DNA from: a bacterium
GTDB taxonomy: Bacteria; Coprothermobacterota; Coprothermobacteria; Coprothermobacterales; JAADFF01
Direction: 5' to 3'
DNA length: 15,514 nucleotides
Assembly (NCBI GenBank): GCA_027063755.1
Contig: JAMORD010000223.1
Coordinates: 1 to 15,514, forward strand
The notes under the pieces are model-generated. The model had not been told where the DNA came from, did no database searches, and worked only from the letters and a program-made list of their open reading frames with translations. The number at the start of each line of letters is the position of its first letter. The stretch's first letter is position 1. Of this stretch, positions 1 through 6,374 are shown piece by piece. The translations under genes and the position numbers were made by a program.

Positions 1-844
1 AGGTAAGGTTATATCCATTGTAGCCATTGTATTATCACTTGTACTTGTATTTGTATCCTGTGGGGAACATGTCTCCCCACAGGACTTTTCACATACCTTT
101 TCTTTGAAGTGCGATTATGGTGTTCATGAAGAGGGTCCAGAGGCTATTCGTCTGTTTCATGATGCATGTATTTCACCGTGGAATACCCACATTTATCCTC
201 TAATGAATGTCAACTTTAAAGAGGTTCAATATGCCGTGGCCGTATCCACCAGCAAAACTCAAACGGCAACACTCCTTGTGCTATCAACCCCCGACGGCAA
301 GCAGTGGTCTATTCTTGATGCCAAAAAGGTTGTTGTCAAAGCCCCATATACAACCTTTTCCGGTGATATTAAACTGACAACGACGCTGACAATGGCACGG
401 GCTATAGAATTTGCCATTGATGGTACACGGGTTTCTCCAGAACATCCTGACGGTGTTATGCTTATTTACAGTGAATTTGTTATGCCTCATTACAAGCGTC
501 CCAGATGCGCGCTCCAGAATAGGGCTATTGGTGCAATGGTTTCCACATATCTTTACAGAAAAGTATGGGTGCACGACATCGGTTGTCAGGTATATGTGGA
601 GAAGATGCCTGTTAAAGTTAGAGTTATTAAAGCCCCGGCGACGGCAACAGTATATGTACTGACCGAAACAGGTACATTATCAAGAGACTGGCAGCTTGTC
701 GGCACTATGTCTTTGCCATCTGCGGAAAAGGTGTATACATCAACATTTACTGTGGGTAGTGAAGTGAGATTTGTAAAAATAGAAACCTCTCAGCTGTCTG
801 ATTATTCATGGGTTGTTACATCTAAAATGGCATCTGAAAAGTAG
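1..844 (+). CDS. Putative lipoprotein of unknown function (5' partial)
   Basis: The reading frame is open from the window edge (first full codon at 2) to TAG at 842-844. Upstream of a TTG at 104 it continues in frame as a basic residue, a run of about 16 hydrophobic residues, and then FVSC followed by GEHVSPQD. This is a classic lipoprotein signal peptide with a lipobox. The TTG at 104 has no ribosome binding site, so the true start lies before the window. The mature part is about 260 residues, exported and probably lipid-anchored, with four further cysteines. The C-terminal third and a segment near the middle alternate like beta strands (for example RDWQLVGTMSLPS and RFVKIETSQLSDY), faintly recalling discoidin-type sandwiches, but I do not recognise the family. 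Eleven bases separate it from the next gene, so the two are probably co-transcribed. Confidence 0.75.
   Translation, partial: GKVISIVAIVLSLVLVFVSCGEHVSPQDFSHTFSLKCDYGVHEEGPEAIRLFHDACISPWNTHIYPLMNVNFKEVQYAVAVSTSKTQTATLLVLSTPDGKQWSILDAKKVVVKAPYTTFSGDIKLTTTLTMARAIEFAIDGTRVSPEHPDGVMLIYSEFVMPHYKRPRCALQNRAIGAMVSTYLYRKVWVHDIGCQVYVEKMPVKVRVIKAPATATVYVLTETGTLSRDWQLVGTMSLPSAEKVYTSTFTVGSEVRFVKIETSQLSDYSWVVTSKMASEK
56..84 (+). other. Perfect 11-bp inverted repeat inside the lipoprotein gene
   Basis: Left arm TCCTGTGGGGA (56-66) and right arm TCCCCACAGGA (74-84) are perfect reverse complements around a 7-base loop. A short pyrimidine run (CTTTTC, 85-90) follows. It resembles an intrinsic terminator or attenuator, but it lies within codons for the lipobox cysteine and the first mature residues, with the frame open on both sides. 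The pairing is seen directly; any function is open. Confidence 0.6.
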
Positions 845-855
845 GGGGTGATGAC

Positions 856-1224
856 ATGCCCGTGATAAAGGTGCAGGGAGGTAGCTGGGAGCATTACGAT
901 AAGCTTGTATGGAAGATAGTAGAGAAGGCTGTTGCCTTACTTGGTGGTCCGAGGCATCTGATACTTCATCGTAATCTGACATGGCTTCCTTCACTTGTAG
1001 AGGCAGCGTATGTATGGCTGCTTTATGACATGGGGAGAAAAACCCAGAAAGAGATTGCCGCTCAACTGGGTCTTACAACGACAACAGTTTCTAAGATACT
1101 GTCTGCAAAGCCAGAAGAGGTTAAAAAGAAAATAGAGGAAGGGGCAGATGTTGATACCCATGTAGCCGGTGGACTTGCCCGCTGGGCTTATGAGGAGCTG
1201 AAGAAGGAGGGTATGTTGAAGTGA
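856..1224 (+). CDS. Small helix-turn-helix regulatory protein
   Basis: A 122-residue cytoplasmic protein that starts at ATG 856 behind a GGGGGTGAT ribosome binding site. Residues about 61-83 (KTQKEIAAQLGLTTTTVSKI) form a clear helix-turn-helix of the type that couples a TQxEIA first helix to a TVSKI recognition helix. It is preceded by a helical segment with a conserved-looking stretch, HRNLTWLPSLVEAAY. The C-terminal 35 residues are charged and helical (EEVKKKIEEGADV, ARWAYEELKKEG). No effector-binding domain is visible, so it is probably a small DNA-binding protein or a dimerising regulator. Its stop overlaps the GTG of the S-component gene by four bases (GTGA), implying translational coupling, and it may regulate that transporter. 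The HTH is confident; the regulatory target is inference. Confidence 0.8.
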   Translation: MPVIKVQGGSWEHYDKLVWKIVEKAVALLGGPRHLILHRNLTWLPSLVEAAYVWLLYDMGRKTQKEIAAQLGLTTTTVSKILSAKPEEVKKKIEEGADVDTHVAGGLARWAYEELKKEGMLK

Positions 1225-1820
1225 GAACAGACCTTGATACACTGAAGGCACTGTTGCTTGATGCTGTATTTGTTGCCACTGCCGTTGTGCTGGCCACTGT
1301 GATACATTCCGTAGGTGGCAAGGTTGCAGGTACTATGTGGGTGCCTATGTGGTGGGGTGCCTTTGTTGCTGGTATGCTGATAGGTCCCATACATGGTCTT
1401 GTAGTTGGATTGTTAACTCCCCTTGTGTCTTTTATTGTTAGAGGAATACCTCCGTATCCTTTTTGGCTGATATTTGCTATTGAGATTGGTATCTATGGTT
1501 TTATGTGGGGAGCATCATCTGCTATTGTTAGAAAGATAACGAAAAACCGTTATGTGGATTTATATTCTTCCAGTGTTCTTGGGCTGCTTATGGGAAAAAT
1601 TGCCGCAGCCCTTGTACTCATGTTTGTTATTCCTTCACTGGCTCCTAAAGTGGCGTCTAACTTCTTTGTTGCATTTATGAGCGTTCTTGTGTACTGGACA
1701 CTGAAGTCTTTGCCTGGTATAATACTTCTTCTCGCTGTGGGGCCCATTGTTGTGCTTCAGCTTAGTGCTATAGTAGATATGGCGGGAAATAATCTAAAAA
1801 GTCGTTTGGAGAGTGATTGA
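1221..1820 (+). CDS. ECF transporter S component-like membrane protein
   Basis: A 199-residue, very hydrophobic protein with about five to six membrane helices (roughly residues 9-29, 40-68, 78-103, 114-137, 148-170 and 165-188). The GTG start follows an AAGGAGGG site and overlaps the previous stop. The arrangement WWGAFVAGMLIGPIHGLVVGLLTPLVSF followed by a GIPPYPFW loop and an EIGIYGFMWG helix is typical of the substrate-binding S subunit of energy-coupling-factor vitamin transporters. S components bind a vitamin or metal and dock onto a shared EcfA/A'/T module. No such module is encoded here, so this would be a group II (stand-alone) S component. The substrate cannot be told: the leader lies outside the window, so any riboswitch is not visible. 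The upstream HTH and lipoprotein genes are its likely operon partners. Confidence 0.75.
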   Translation: MRTDLDTLKALLLDAVFVATAVVLATVIHSVGGKVAGTMWVPMWWGAFVAGMLIGPIHGLVVGLLTPLVSFIVRGIPPYPFWLIFAIEIGIYGFMWGASSAIVRKITKNRYVDLYSSSVLGLLMGKIAAALVLMFVIPSLAPKVASNFFVAFMSVLVYWTLKSLPGIILLLAVGPIVVLQLSAIVDMAGNNLKSRLESD

Positions 1821-2623
1821 AGATGGATACAGGCAGAGAGGTTAATATACGAAAGTACCTTGCCATGTGCGGAATAGATTCTCGTCGCAAGGTAGAGAAA
1901 CTTATAAGAGAGGGCAATATCCGTATTAACGGTAAGCTCGCCAAGCCTACAGATACTGTGAAAATAGGTGTGGATAGGGTAACACTGGGTGGTAAGGTGC
2001 TAAAGCCAGAACCTCCTGTCTATATCCTGTTTCATAAGCCAAGGGGTATTATTACATCTAAAAAAGATGAAAAGGGTCGTATGACAGTTATGGATATGCT
2101 TCGGGGAATCGTTATGGCCAATATCTTCCCTGTAGGTCGTCTTGATAGGGATAGTGAAGGGCTTTTACTTATTACCAATGATGGGGATTTTGCCGACCTT
2201 ATGCTTCATCCCAGATATGGTAAAGAGAAGGTATACGAGGTCTTTGTAGAAGGCATTATTACATCTAAAGACATCAAACAGATGAAGGAAGGTATATACA
2301 CCGGTGGGGAATTGCTCAAGGCCAAAGATGTAAAGATTCTCAAGAAAGGTATGGGTAAAACACTTCTTGAAATAACCCTTTCGGAAGGGAAAAAGAGACA
2401 TATTAGACGCATGCTGAGTGCTCTTGGAAAGAAAGTGATTACCCTTAAACGTATTTCGTTTGGTCCTTTTACACTGAAGGGTATTCAGAAGCCGGGTACC
2501 TACAGATTTTTAACAGATAAGGAAATTGAGGAGATTGTTGAACCCCTGAAAAAGCAGTTTTATGAAAAGCAGAGATCTCGTAGAAGGCGTGGACATCACC
2601 CAAGGCGAGGTGGGAGGAGATAG
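1817..2623 (+). CDS. rluB: Ribosomal pseudouridine synthase, RluB/RsuA family
   Basis: Isomerises specific uridines in ribosomal RNA to pseudouridine. The N-terminus (about residues 8-55) is an S4 RNA-binding domain (IRKYLAMCGIDSRRKVEKLI, then REGNIRINGK). The catalytic domain shows LFHKPRGIITS (71-81) and the signature PVGRLDRDSEGLLLITNDG (105-123), with the catalytic aspartate at D110. LHPRYGKEKVYEV follows, then GKKRHIRRMLSALG near the C-terminus. The protein ends in an arginine-rich tail (RSRRRRG..PRRGGRR) likely to bind RNA. At 268 residues the length is normal for the family. RluB (23S rRNA) is the likeliest subtype, but RsuA or RluE/F specificity cannot be excluded. TTG 1817 overlaps the preceding stop (TTGA) with GGAG five bases upstream. 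ATG 1823 is a reasonable alternative start. Only two bases separate it from the next gene. Confidence 0.92.
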   Translation: MKMDTGREVNIRKYLAMCGIDSRRKVEKLIREGNIRINGKLAKPTDTVKIGVDRVTLGGKVLKPEPPVYILFHKPRGIITSKKDEKGRMTVMDMLRGIVMANIFPVGRLDRDSEGLLLITNDGDFADLMLHPRYGKEKVYEVFVEGIITSKDIKQMKEGIYTGGELLKAKDVKILKKGMGKTLLEITLSEGKKRHIRRMLSALGKKVITLKRISFGPFTLKGIQKPGTYRFLTDKEIEEIVEPLKKQFYEKQRSRRRRGHHPRRGGRR

Positions 2624-2625
2624 CC

Positions 2626-3318
2626 GTGAAGCTTACTATACTTTACGATAATGAGCCGAAAAATGGTTTACAGCCCGATTGGGGATTTTCTGCCCTTATA
2701 GAAACAGACAATGGTAAAAAGGTGCTATTTGATGCTGGTGAGAGACCCGATATCTTGAAATATAATATTGAAACACTGGGTATCTTAAAACCCGGTGACC
2801 ATATAGATCATCTTGTGATATCTCATGCCCACCACGACCATATAGGTGGACTGCCCTATGTGTTTTCTGCTTTTTCTATAGATCATGTCTGGCTTCCCCG
2901 TGATGCCGTGATTGCCGGTATACCCGATGGTGTCACTGTGCATAGAGAGGCTGAAGGTTGGATAGAAGAGGGTGTATACTTGCTGAAAAATCTTCCATCT
3001 CGTGCCATTATGGAGCAAGCATTATTTCTTAAAGGTGAGCATGATGTGTTGCTTGTTGGTTGTAATCATCCTGGCCTTTATACAGTTCTTGAACAGGTCA
3101 ATAGTCGCATGGGTAAACACCCCGATTGGGTAATAGGAGGACTGCATCTGTATCGGACACCTGGCCATGTTATAGAGAAGATGTGGAATGACCTGAGGTA
3201 TAAACTGAAGAAAGTGGCCCCCCTACACTGTAGTGGTGATAGGGCTAGAAGAAGGTTATCCCTTGATTGGAAAGAAGGCTATCTTGATATTGGTCTAGGC
3301 GATACTATAGAAGTATGA
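2626..3318 (+). CDS. Metallo-beta-lactamase-fold hydrolase, dihydropterin-synthase-like
   Basis: A 230-residue cytoplasmic protein with the dinuclear metal motif SHAHHDHIGG (H67, H69, D71, H72). Further likely ligands are H148 in GCNHPG and H174 in GGLHLY. The N-terminus (LYDNEPKNGLQPDWGFSALIE, then KKVLFDAGE) and the C-terminal PLHCSGDRA are characteristic of the MBL subgroup that includes 7,8-dihydropterin-6-methyl-4-(beta-D-ribofuranosyl)-aminobenzene-5'-phosphate synthase homologues in bacteria and archaea. In bacteria that lack methanopterin the true substrate is generally unknown, so I call only the fold and subgroup. The GTG start at 2626 follows GGGAGGAGA with good spacing. It is the last gene of the first operon and is followed directly by a terminator. 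Confidence 0.85.
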   Translation: MKLTILYDNEPKNGLQPDWGFSALIETDNGKKVLFDAGERPDILKYNIETLGILKPGDHIDHLVISHAHHDHIGGLPYVFSAFSIDHVWLPRDAVIAGIPDGVTVHREAEGWIEEGVYLLKNLPSRAIMEQALFLKGEHDVLLVGCNHPGLYTVLEQVNSRMGKHPDWVIGGLHLYRTPGHVIEKMWNDLRYKLKKVAPLHCSGDRARRRLSLDWKEGYLDIGLGDTIEV

Positions 3319-3341
3319 AAGGGGGCATTTGCCCCCTTTTT
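3318..3341. terminator. Bidirectional intrinsic terminator
   Basis: AAAGGGGGC (3318-3326) pairs with GCCCCCTTT (3331-3339) around an ATTT loop, followed by a T run on the plus strand (to 3341). It overlaps the last base of the MBL gene stop and abuts the stop of the minus-strand dehydrogenase (3340-3342). The minus-strand T tract is shorter (CCCCCTTTCAT) but plausible. Confidence 0.88.
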
Positions 3342-4320
3342 ATTTCTTCAAAACCTCTGGATTGACAATGTTTTCTGGTATCTTGCCCGTTAGCACTGAT
3401 ACGATACTGGATGCTGCCATTTGGGCCATCTTACCTCTTGTTTCCTCAGATGCGCTACCAATATGGGGAGCCAGCACTACATTATCCATTTTTATAAGTT
3501 CCGGGTGTATCTTAGGTTCATGTTCAAAGACATCAAGTCCTGCACCTTTGATTTCGCCATTTTGCAGTGCCCATACAAGTGCCTCTTCATCAACTATAGG
3601 ACCACGGGCTATGTTTATAAGATATGCACTATTTTTCATCTTCTTGAATGCCTCTTTATCCAGAAGATGCCTATTTTCTGGTGTCAGTTTGGCACATATG
3701 ATGACAAAATCACTTTCTCTTAGTAGGGTGTCCAAATCTACCTGTCTTGCATTGAGAGATTTTTCTGTTTCCTTATCGGCTTTTATAGGGTCGTAGTAGA
3801 GTACATTCATGTCAAATCCCTTTGCCCTTTTGGCAACAGTTCTGCCTATACGACCAAATCCTATAATACCCAGTGTCTTTCCGTGTACATCGGTGCCCAG
3901 CAGTAGCATGGGGCCCCAAGTTTTCCACTGTCCACTACGGGCATATTTATCTGCTTCAACAACTCGTCTTGCAGTGGCCATAAGAAGTGTCCAACCAAAA
4001 TCTGCTGTTGTATCGGTAAGCACGCCTGGGGTATTGGTAACAATGATTCCTCTCTTTGTAGCCTCTTCAACATCAATGTTATCGTATCCTACTGCGTAGT
4101 TGGCTACAATTTTAAGGTTTTTTCCTGCAGCGTCAAACACCTCTTTGTCTATCTTGTCGGTAAGAAGGCTGAGTATGGCGTCTGCTCCTTTTACCCTACG
4201 AAGGAGTTCTTCTCTACTTGGTGGAAGTTCACCTTCATGGATATAAACGTCCCATCCCTGCTTTTCTAGTAGTTTTAATCCTTTTTCTGGTATTCGCCTT
4301 GTGACATAGATGTATGGCAT
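3340..4320 (-). CDS. gyaR: D-2-hydroxyacid dehydrogenase (glyoxylate/hydroxypyruvate reductase)
   Basis: A 326-residue NAD(P)-dependent D-isomer-specific dehydrogenase, most like glyoxylate/hydroxypyruvate reductases. It shows substrate-loop residues VANYAVGYDNID (72-83), the Rossmann motif GFGRIG (154-159), and the catalytic triad R239 (NIARGP), E268 (DVFEHEP) and H286 (APHIGSAS). An aspartate in YYDP (D178) at the end of the second Rossmann strand favours NAD(H), by family rule. The start ATG (complement of 4318-4320) is preceded by GAGGAGGGGAG. It is transcribed divergently from a glycerate kinase gene, which supports a role in hydroxypyruvate/D-glycerate or glyoxylate/glycolate interconversion. 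Phosphoglycerate dehydrogenase (SerA) is less likely because there is no C-terminal ACT domain. Exact substrate preference is inferred. Confidence 0.9.
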   Translation of the reverse strand: MPYIYVTRRIPEKGLKLLEKQGWDVYIHEGELPPSREELLRRVKGADAILSLLTDKIDKEVFDAAGKNLKIVANYAVGYDNIDVEEATKRGIIVTNTPGVLTDTTADFGWTLLMATARRVVEADKYARSGQWKTWGPMLLLGTDVHGKTLGIIGFGRIGRTVAKRAKGFDMNVLYYDPIKADKETEKSLNARQVDLDTLLRESDFVIICAKLTPENRHLLDKEAFKKMKNSAYLINIARGPIVDEEALVWALQNGEIKGAGLDVFEHEPKIHPELIKMDNVVLAPHIGSASEETRGKMAQMAASSIVSVLTGKIPENIVNPEVLKK

Positions 4321-4375
4321 ATTCTCCCCTCCTCTACATATTGTTCACAAGTATGGTAGCATTAAAGTGAAAAAT

Positions 4376-4384
4376 AGGAGGTGA
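4376..4384 (+). promoter_or_regulatory. Ribosome binding site that fixes the glycerate kinase start
   Basis: AGGAGGTGA is a near-perfect anti-SD match. It overlaps the in-frame GTG at 4381 and lies 8 bases before TTG 4393, so TTG 4393 is the start and GTG 4381 is part of the binding site. No convincing -35/-10 pair was seen in the 60-72 base divergent spacer. Confidence 0.8.
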
Positions 4385-4392
4385 AAGTAAAC

Positions 4393-5490
4393 TTGAAAAT
4401 TGTTGTGGCATTCAATGCGTTTAAAGGGAGTTTATCTCCAGTGCAAGCTGGATATCACTTTATCAAAGGTTGGTCTGCCCGTAGGGTAGAAGATGAGATT
4501 GTTCATTTCCCTATAGCAGATGGTGGAGATGGTACTCTTGAGGTGTGGAAATATCACTTCGGTGGGCAGATAGAGTATATAGATGCCCACGACCCATTGA
4601 TGAGACATGTAAAAGTTCCTGTATTAATTTATCAGGACAAAGCTATGTTTGCCATGGCAGATGTGTCAGGTATAGCATTGATACATGGTGAGGAAAGAAA
4701 TGCCAAGAGGACGACAACATATGGAATGGGAGAGGTTATTGCCACTCTTATTAAAAGAGGGATTAAAGATATTACCATTAGCGTCGGAGGAAGTGCTACT
4801 GTTGATGGCGGAGTAGGATTGTTATTACCTTTGGGAGTAAAGATATATACCGATGGTTATGAGATAAAGCCAGAGGGACAGCTTCTTTTACATGTCAAAG
4901 ATGTGGATATTTCCCGTGATTTAGGGCTAAAGATCACCGTTGTTTCAGATGTGAATAATCCACTGACGGGCCAGCTGGGAGCAGCATCTGTTTATGGTCC
5001 ACAAAAAGGACTTTCAGAAAAAGATATTCCAATCTTTGATGAAGCCTTGTATAGATGGGGTGGTCTTGTTGAGAACAAAACAGGGGCATCTGTCTTAAAT
5101 AAACCTATGTATGGGGCAGCCGGTGGTGTAGCTGTGGCACTGCATCTATTGGGTGATGTAAAAATTGTCAGTGGTATAGAGTTTCTTTTGTCTAAGACCG
5201 GTTTCTCTGAAAAGGTGAAAGGGGCACAGGTATTGTTTACCGGTGAGGGTAAAATAGACAGGCAGACATTTATGGGGAAGGCACCTTATGGTGCTGCTAA
5301 GCTGTTTAAAGAAGTAACGAGGGGAAAGGTTATCGGTATTGGTGGCAAAGTAGAGCACGAAGAGATAGACTGGAGTATCTTTGACAGTGCCTTCACTTTG
5401 GTGTGTGGACCTGTTAGTGTCAATTATGCTATGAAGCATGCAGATAAACTTATGAGGAATATCGGTTTTAGTTTAGCGGGAATGTTCTAG
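4393..5490 (+). CDS. glxK: Glycerate 2-kinase, GlxK/GarK family
   Basis: Phosphorylates D-glycerate, in bacterial members of this family giving 2-phosphoglycerate, which then enters lower glycolysis. From TTG 4393 the protein is 365 residues, normal for the family. Hallmarks are NAFKGSLSP (8-16), PIADGGDGTLE (40-50), the glycine-rich VGGSATVDGG (131-140), DVNNPLTG (186-193), the AAGGVAVAL segment near 242-250, and TGEGKIDRQTFMGKAPYG (283-300). This is the PF02595 type, not the unrelated MOFRL type. It sits back-to-back with the hydroxyacid dehydrogenase gene and presumably consumes its D-glycerate product. A strong terminator begins at its stop codon. Confidence 0.93.
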   Translation: MKIVVAFNAFKGSLSPVQAGYHFIKGWSARRVEDEIVHFPIADGGDGTLEVWKYHFGGQIEYIDAHDPLMRHVKVPVLIYQDKAMFAMADVSGIALIHGEERNAKRTTTYGMGEVIATLIKRGIKDITISVGGSATVDGGVGLLLPLGVKIYTDGYEIKPEGQLLLHVKDVDISRDLGLKITVVSDVNNPLTGQLGAASVYGPQKGLSEKDIPIFDEALYRWGGLVENKTGASVLNKPMYGAAGGVAVALHLLGDVKIVSGIEFLLSKTGFSEKVKGAQVLFTGEGKIDRQTFMGKAPYGAAKLFKEVTRGKVIGIGGKVEHEEIDWSIFDSAFTLVCGPVSVNYAMKHADKLMRNIGFSLAGMF

Positions 5491-5527
5491 CAAAGGGGGG
5501 CTTTATAGCCCCCCTTTGCTATTTTTT
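5488..5527. terminator. Strong bidirectional intrinsic terminator
   Basis: A perfect 15-bp stem, 5488-5502 with 5507-5521 (core AAAGGGGGGCT / AGCCCCCCTTT), has a 4-base loop and is followed by six T residues (5522-5527). The stem includes the stop codon of the glycerate kinase, and the T run includes part of the stop of the minus-strand glutaredoxin-like gene (5526-5528). The opposite orientation has a poorer T tract. Confidence 0.93.
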
Positions 5528-6239
5528 ATTTAGATACGGCGTTTTTCACATGGCTCATGAATACAGGTTCGGGTACAGCACCTTCAAACTGTCCTTTACC
5601 CATCTCGTCGCCAAGACCAATAACGATCTTAGGCACACCGTAAACCTGCCACTCCTGAGAGAGTTTTTCAAATTCCATGGCTTCAATAGTGGCTGCCTCT
5701 ATGACATTCTTAGAAGCATATGCCATCTGGTGTGCCAGTCTGGCTGCTCTTGGGCAGTAAGGACAAGATGGTGTGACAAACACCCATAGTCTTACACCTT
5801 CTGGTAGTTTCTCAAGTTCCTGAACAGTCTTGGGATTAAGACCGTGATCGCCATTGCCGAGCATAATAATATCTTCTAGTATTGTTGCAAACTCATAACC
5901 TGCTGGAATACCATAGAAGCGAATACCATAATCATTACCATCATGGTCAAGCAAGATAATACTTGTCATGAGAGGATAGCCGTATGGCTGAGATAGATAA
6001 TACTTAGAAATCTCCTCTTTCTGCTCGGGATACCTGAGAATCTCCAAAGACAGTTTGTCGGGAACAGCGGAAACGAGTTCCTCAAATAGTTCCTCTGTTG
6101 TCTCTGTGTACTGGTTTTTGGGTATATCGGGCAGGTCAATGCCCTTAGGTGGATTAACAAGTACCACCTTTACGGGATTCTTTATCCCGCTAAGTCTCTC
6201 TTTTACAGCCTGAATTTCTTTTTCTCCTAAAAGTCCCAC
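5526..6239 (-). CDS. Glutaredoxin-like protein disulfide oxidoreductase (two thioredoxin folds)
   Basis: A 237-residue cytoplasmic protein of the tandem-thioredoxin-fold glutaredoxin-like/PDO type known from thermophilic archaea and bacteria, used in dithiol-disulfide exchange. The C-terminal fold has the active site TPSCPYCPRA (C149, C152) and a cis-proline loop VYGVPKIVIG (P193). The N-terminal fold is recognisable (VKVVLVNPPKG, then LSLEILRY and PLMTSIILLD) but has no CxxC. C149 and C152 are the only cysteines in the protein. The GTG start is preceded by GGAGGTGA with six-base spacing. It is monocistronic, between a terminator and a divergent promoter region. A role in redox balance or disulfide formation is inferred from family knowledge. 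Confidence 0.87.
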   Translation of the reverse strand: MGLLGEKEIQAVKERLSGIKNPVKVVLVNPPKGIDLPDIPKNQYTETTEELFEELVSAVPDKLSLEILRYPEQKEEISKYYLSQPYGYPLMTSIILLDHDGNDYGIRFYGIPAGYEFATILEDIIMLGNGDHGLNPKTVQELEKLPEGVRLWVFVTPSCPYCPRAARLAHQMAYASKNVIEAATIEAMEFEKLSQEWQVYGVPKIVIGLGDEMGKGQFEGAVPEPVFMSHVKNAVSK

Positions 6240-6267
6240 AAGACTTCACCTCCAATTAATCTTCTCA

Positions 6268-6291
6268 GCTACCACTATAAAGTTAGGTAGC
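6268..6291 (-). promoter_or_regulatory. Inverted repeat at the predicted 5' end of the glutaredoxin-like mRNA
   Basis: GCTACC (6268-6273) and GGTAGC (6286-6291) are perfect complements 12 bases apart. The repeat starts at about the transcription start predicted from the -10 at 6298-6303. It could be a 5'-terminal stem-loop that stabilises the transcript, or a repressor operator. The repeat is seen; the function is inferred. Confidence 0.4.
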
Positions 6292-6297
6292 CTTAAA

Positions 6298-6306
6298 ATT
6301 ATACCA
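6298..6306 (-). promoter_or_regulatory. Extended -10 promoter of the glutaredoxin-like gene
   Basis: On the minus strand the sequence reads TGGTATAAT: a perfect TATAAT with an extended TGn element. No good -35 is visible at 17 bases, which is common for extended -10 promoters. The predicted start near 6291 gives a leader of about 52 bases before GTG 6239. Confidence 0.6.
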
Positions 6307-6324
6307 TATACTCTCTCTGTACTT

Positions 6325-6353
6325 TTACCAGAATAACATAACTTTGATACAAT
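6325..6353 (+). promoter_or_regulatory. Sigma-70-like promoter of the htpX operon
   Basis: A -35 TTACCA (6325-6330), a 17-base spacer and a -10 TACAAT (6348-6353), with an extended TG at 6345-6346. The predicted start near 6360 leaves a very short leader containing GGAGGTGA (6363-6370) before GTG 6375. It probably drives the seven genes to 11810. Confidence 0.65.
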
Positions 6354-6374
6354 TTACCAAGTGGAGGTGATAGT

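Noticed and set aside
104-844. TTG 104 as the start of the first gene
   Set aside because: It has no ribosome binding site, and the frame continues upstream into a clear lipoprotein signal peptide.
3329-4099. Plus-strand open frames opposite the hydroxyacid dehydrogenase
   Set aside because: They are shadows of a fully conserved dehydrogenase; the translations are Ser-rich and domainless.
4381-4392. GTG 4381 as the glycerate kinase start
   Set aside because: The GTG is part of the AGGAGGTGA ribosome binding site; TTG 4393 has proper spacing.
4321-4392. Promoters in the dehydrogenase/glycerate kinase spacer
   Set aside because: Only weak hexamer matches with poor spacing were found on either strand, so no promoter is called.
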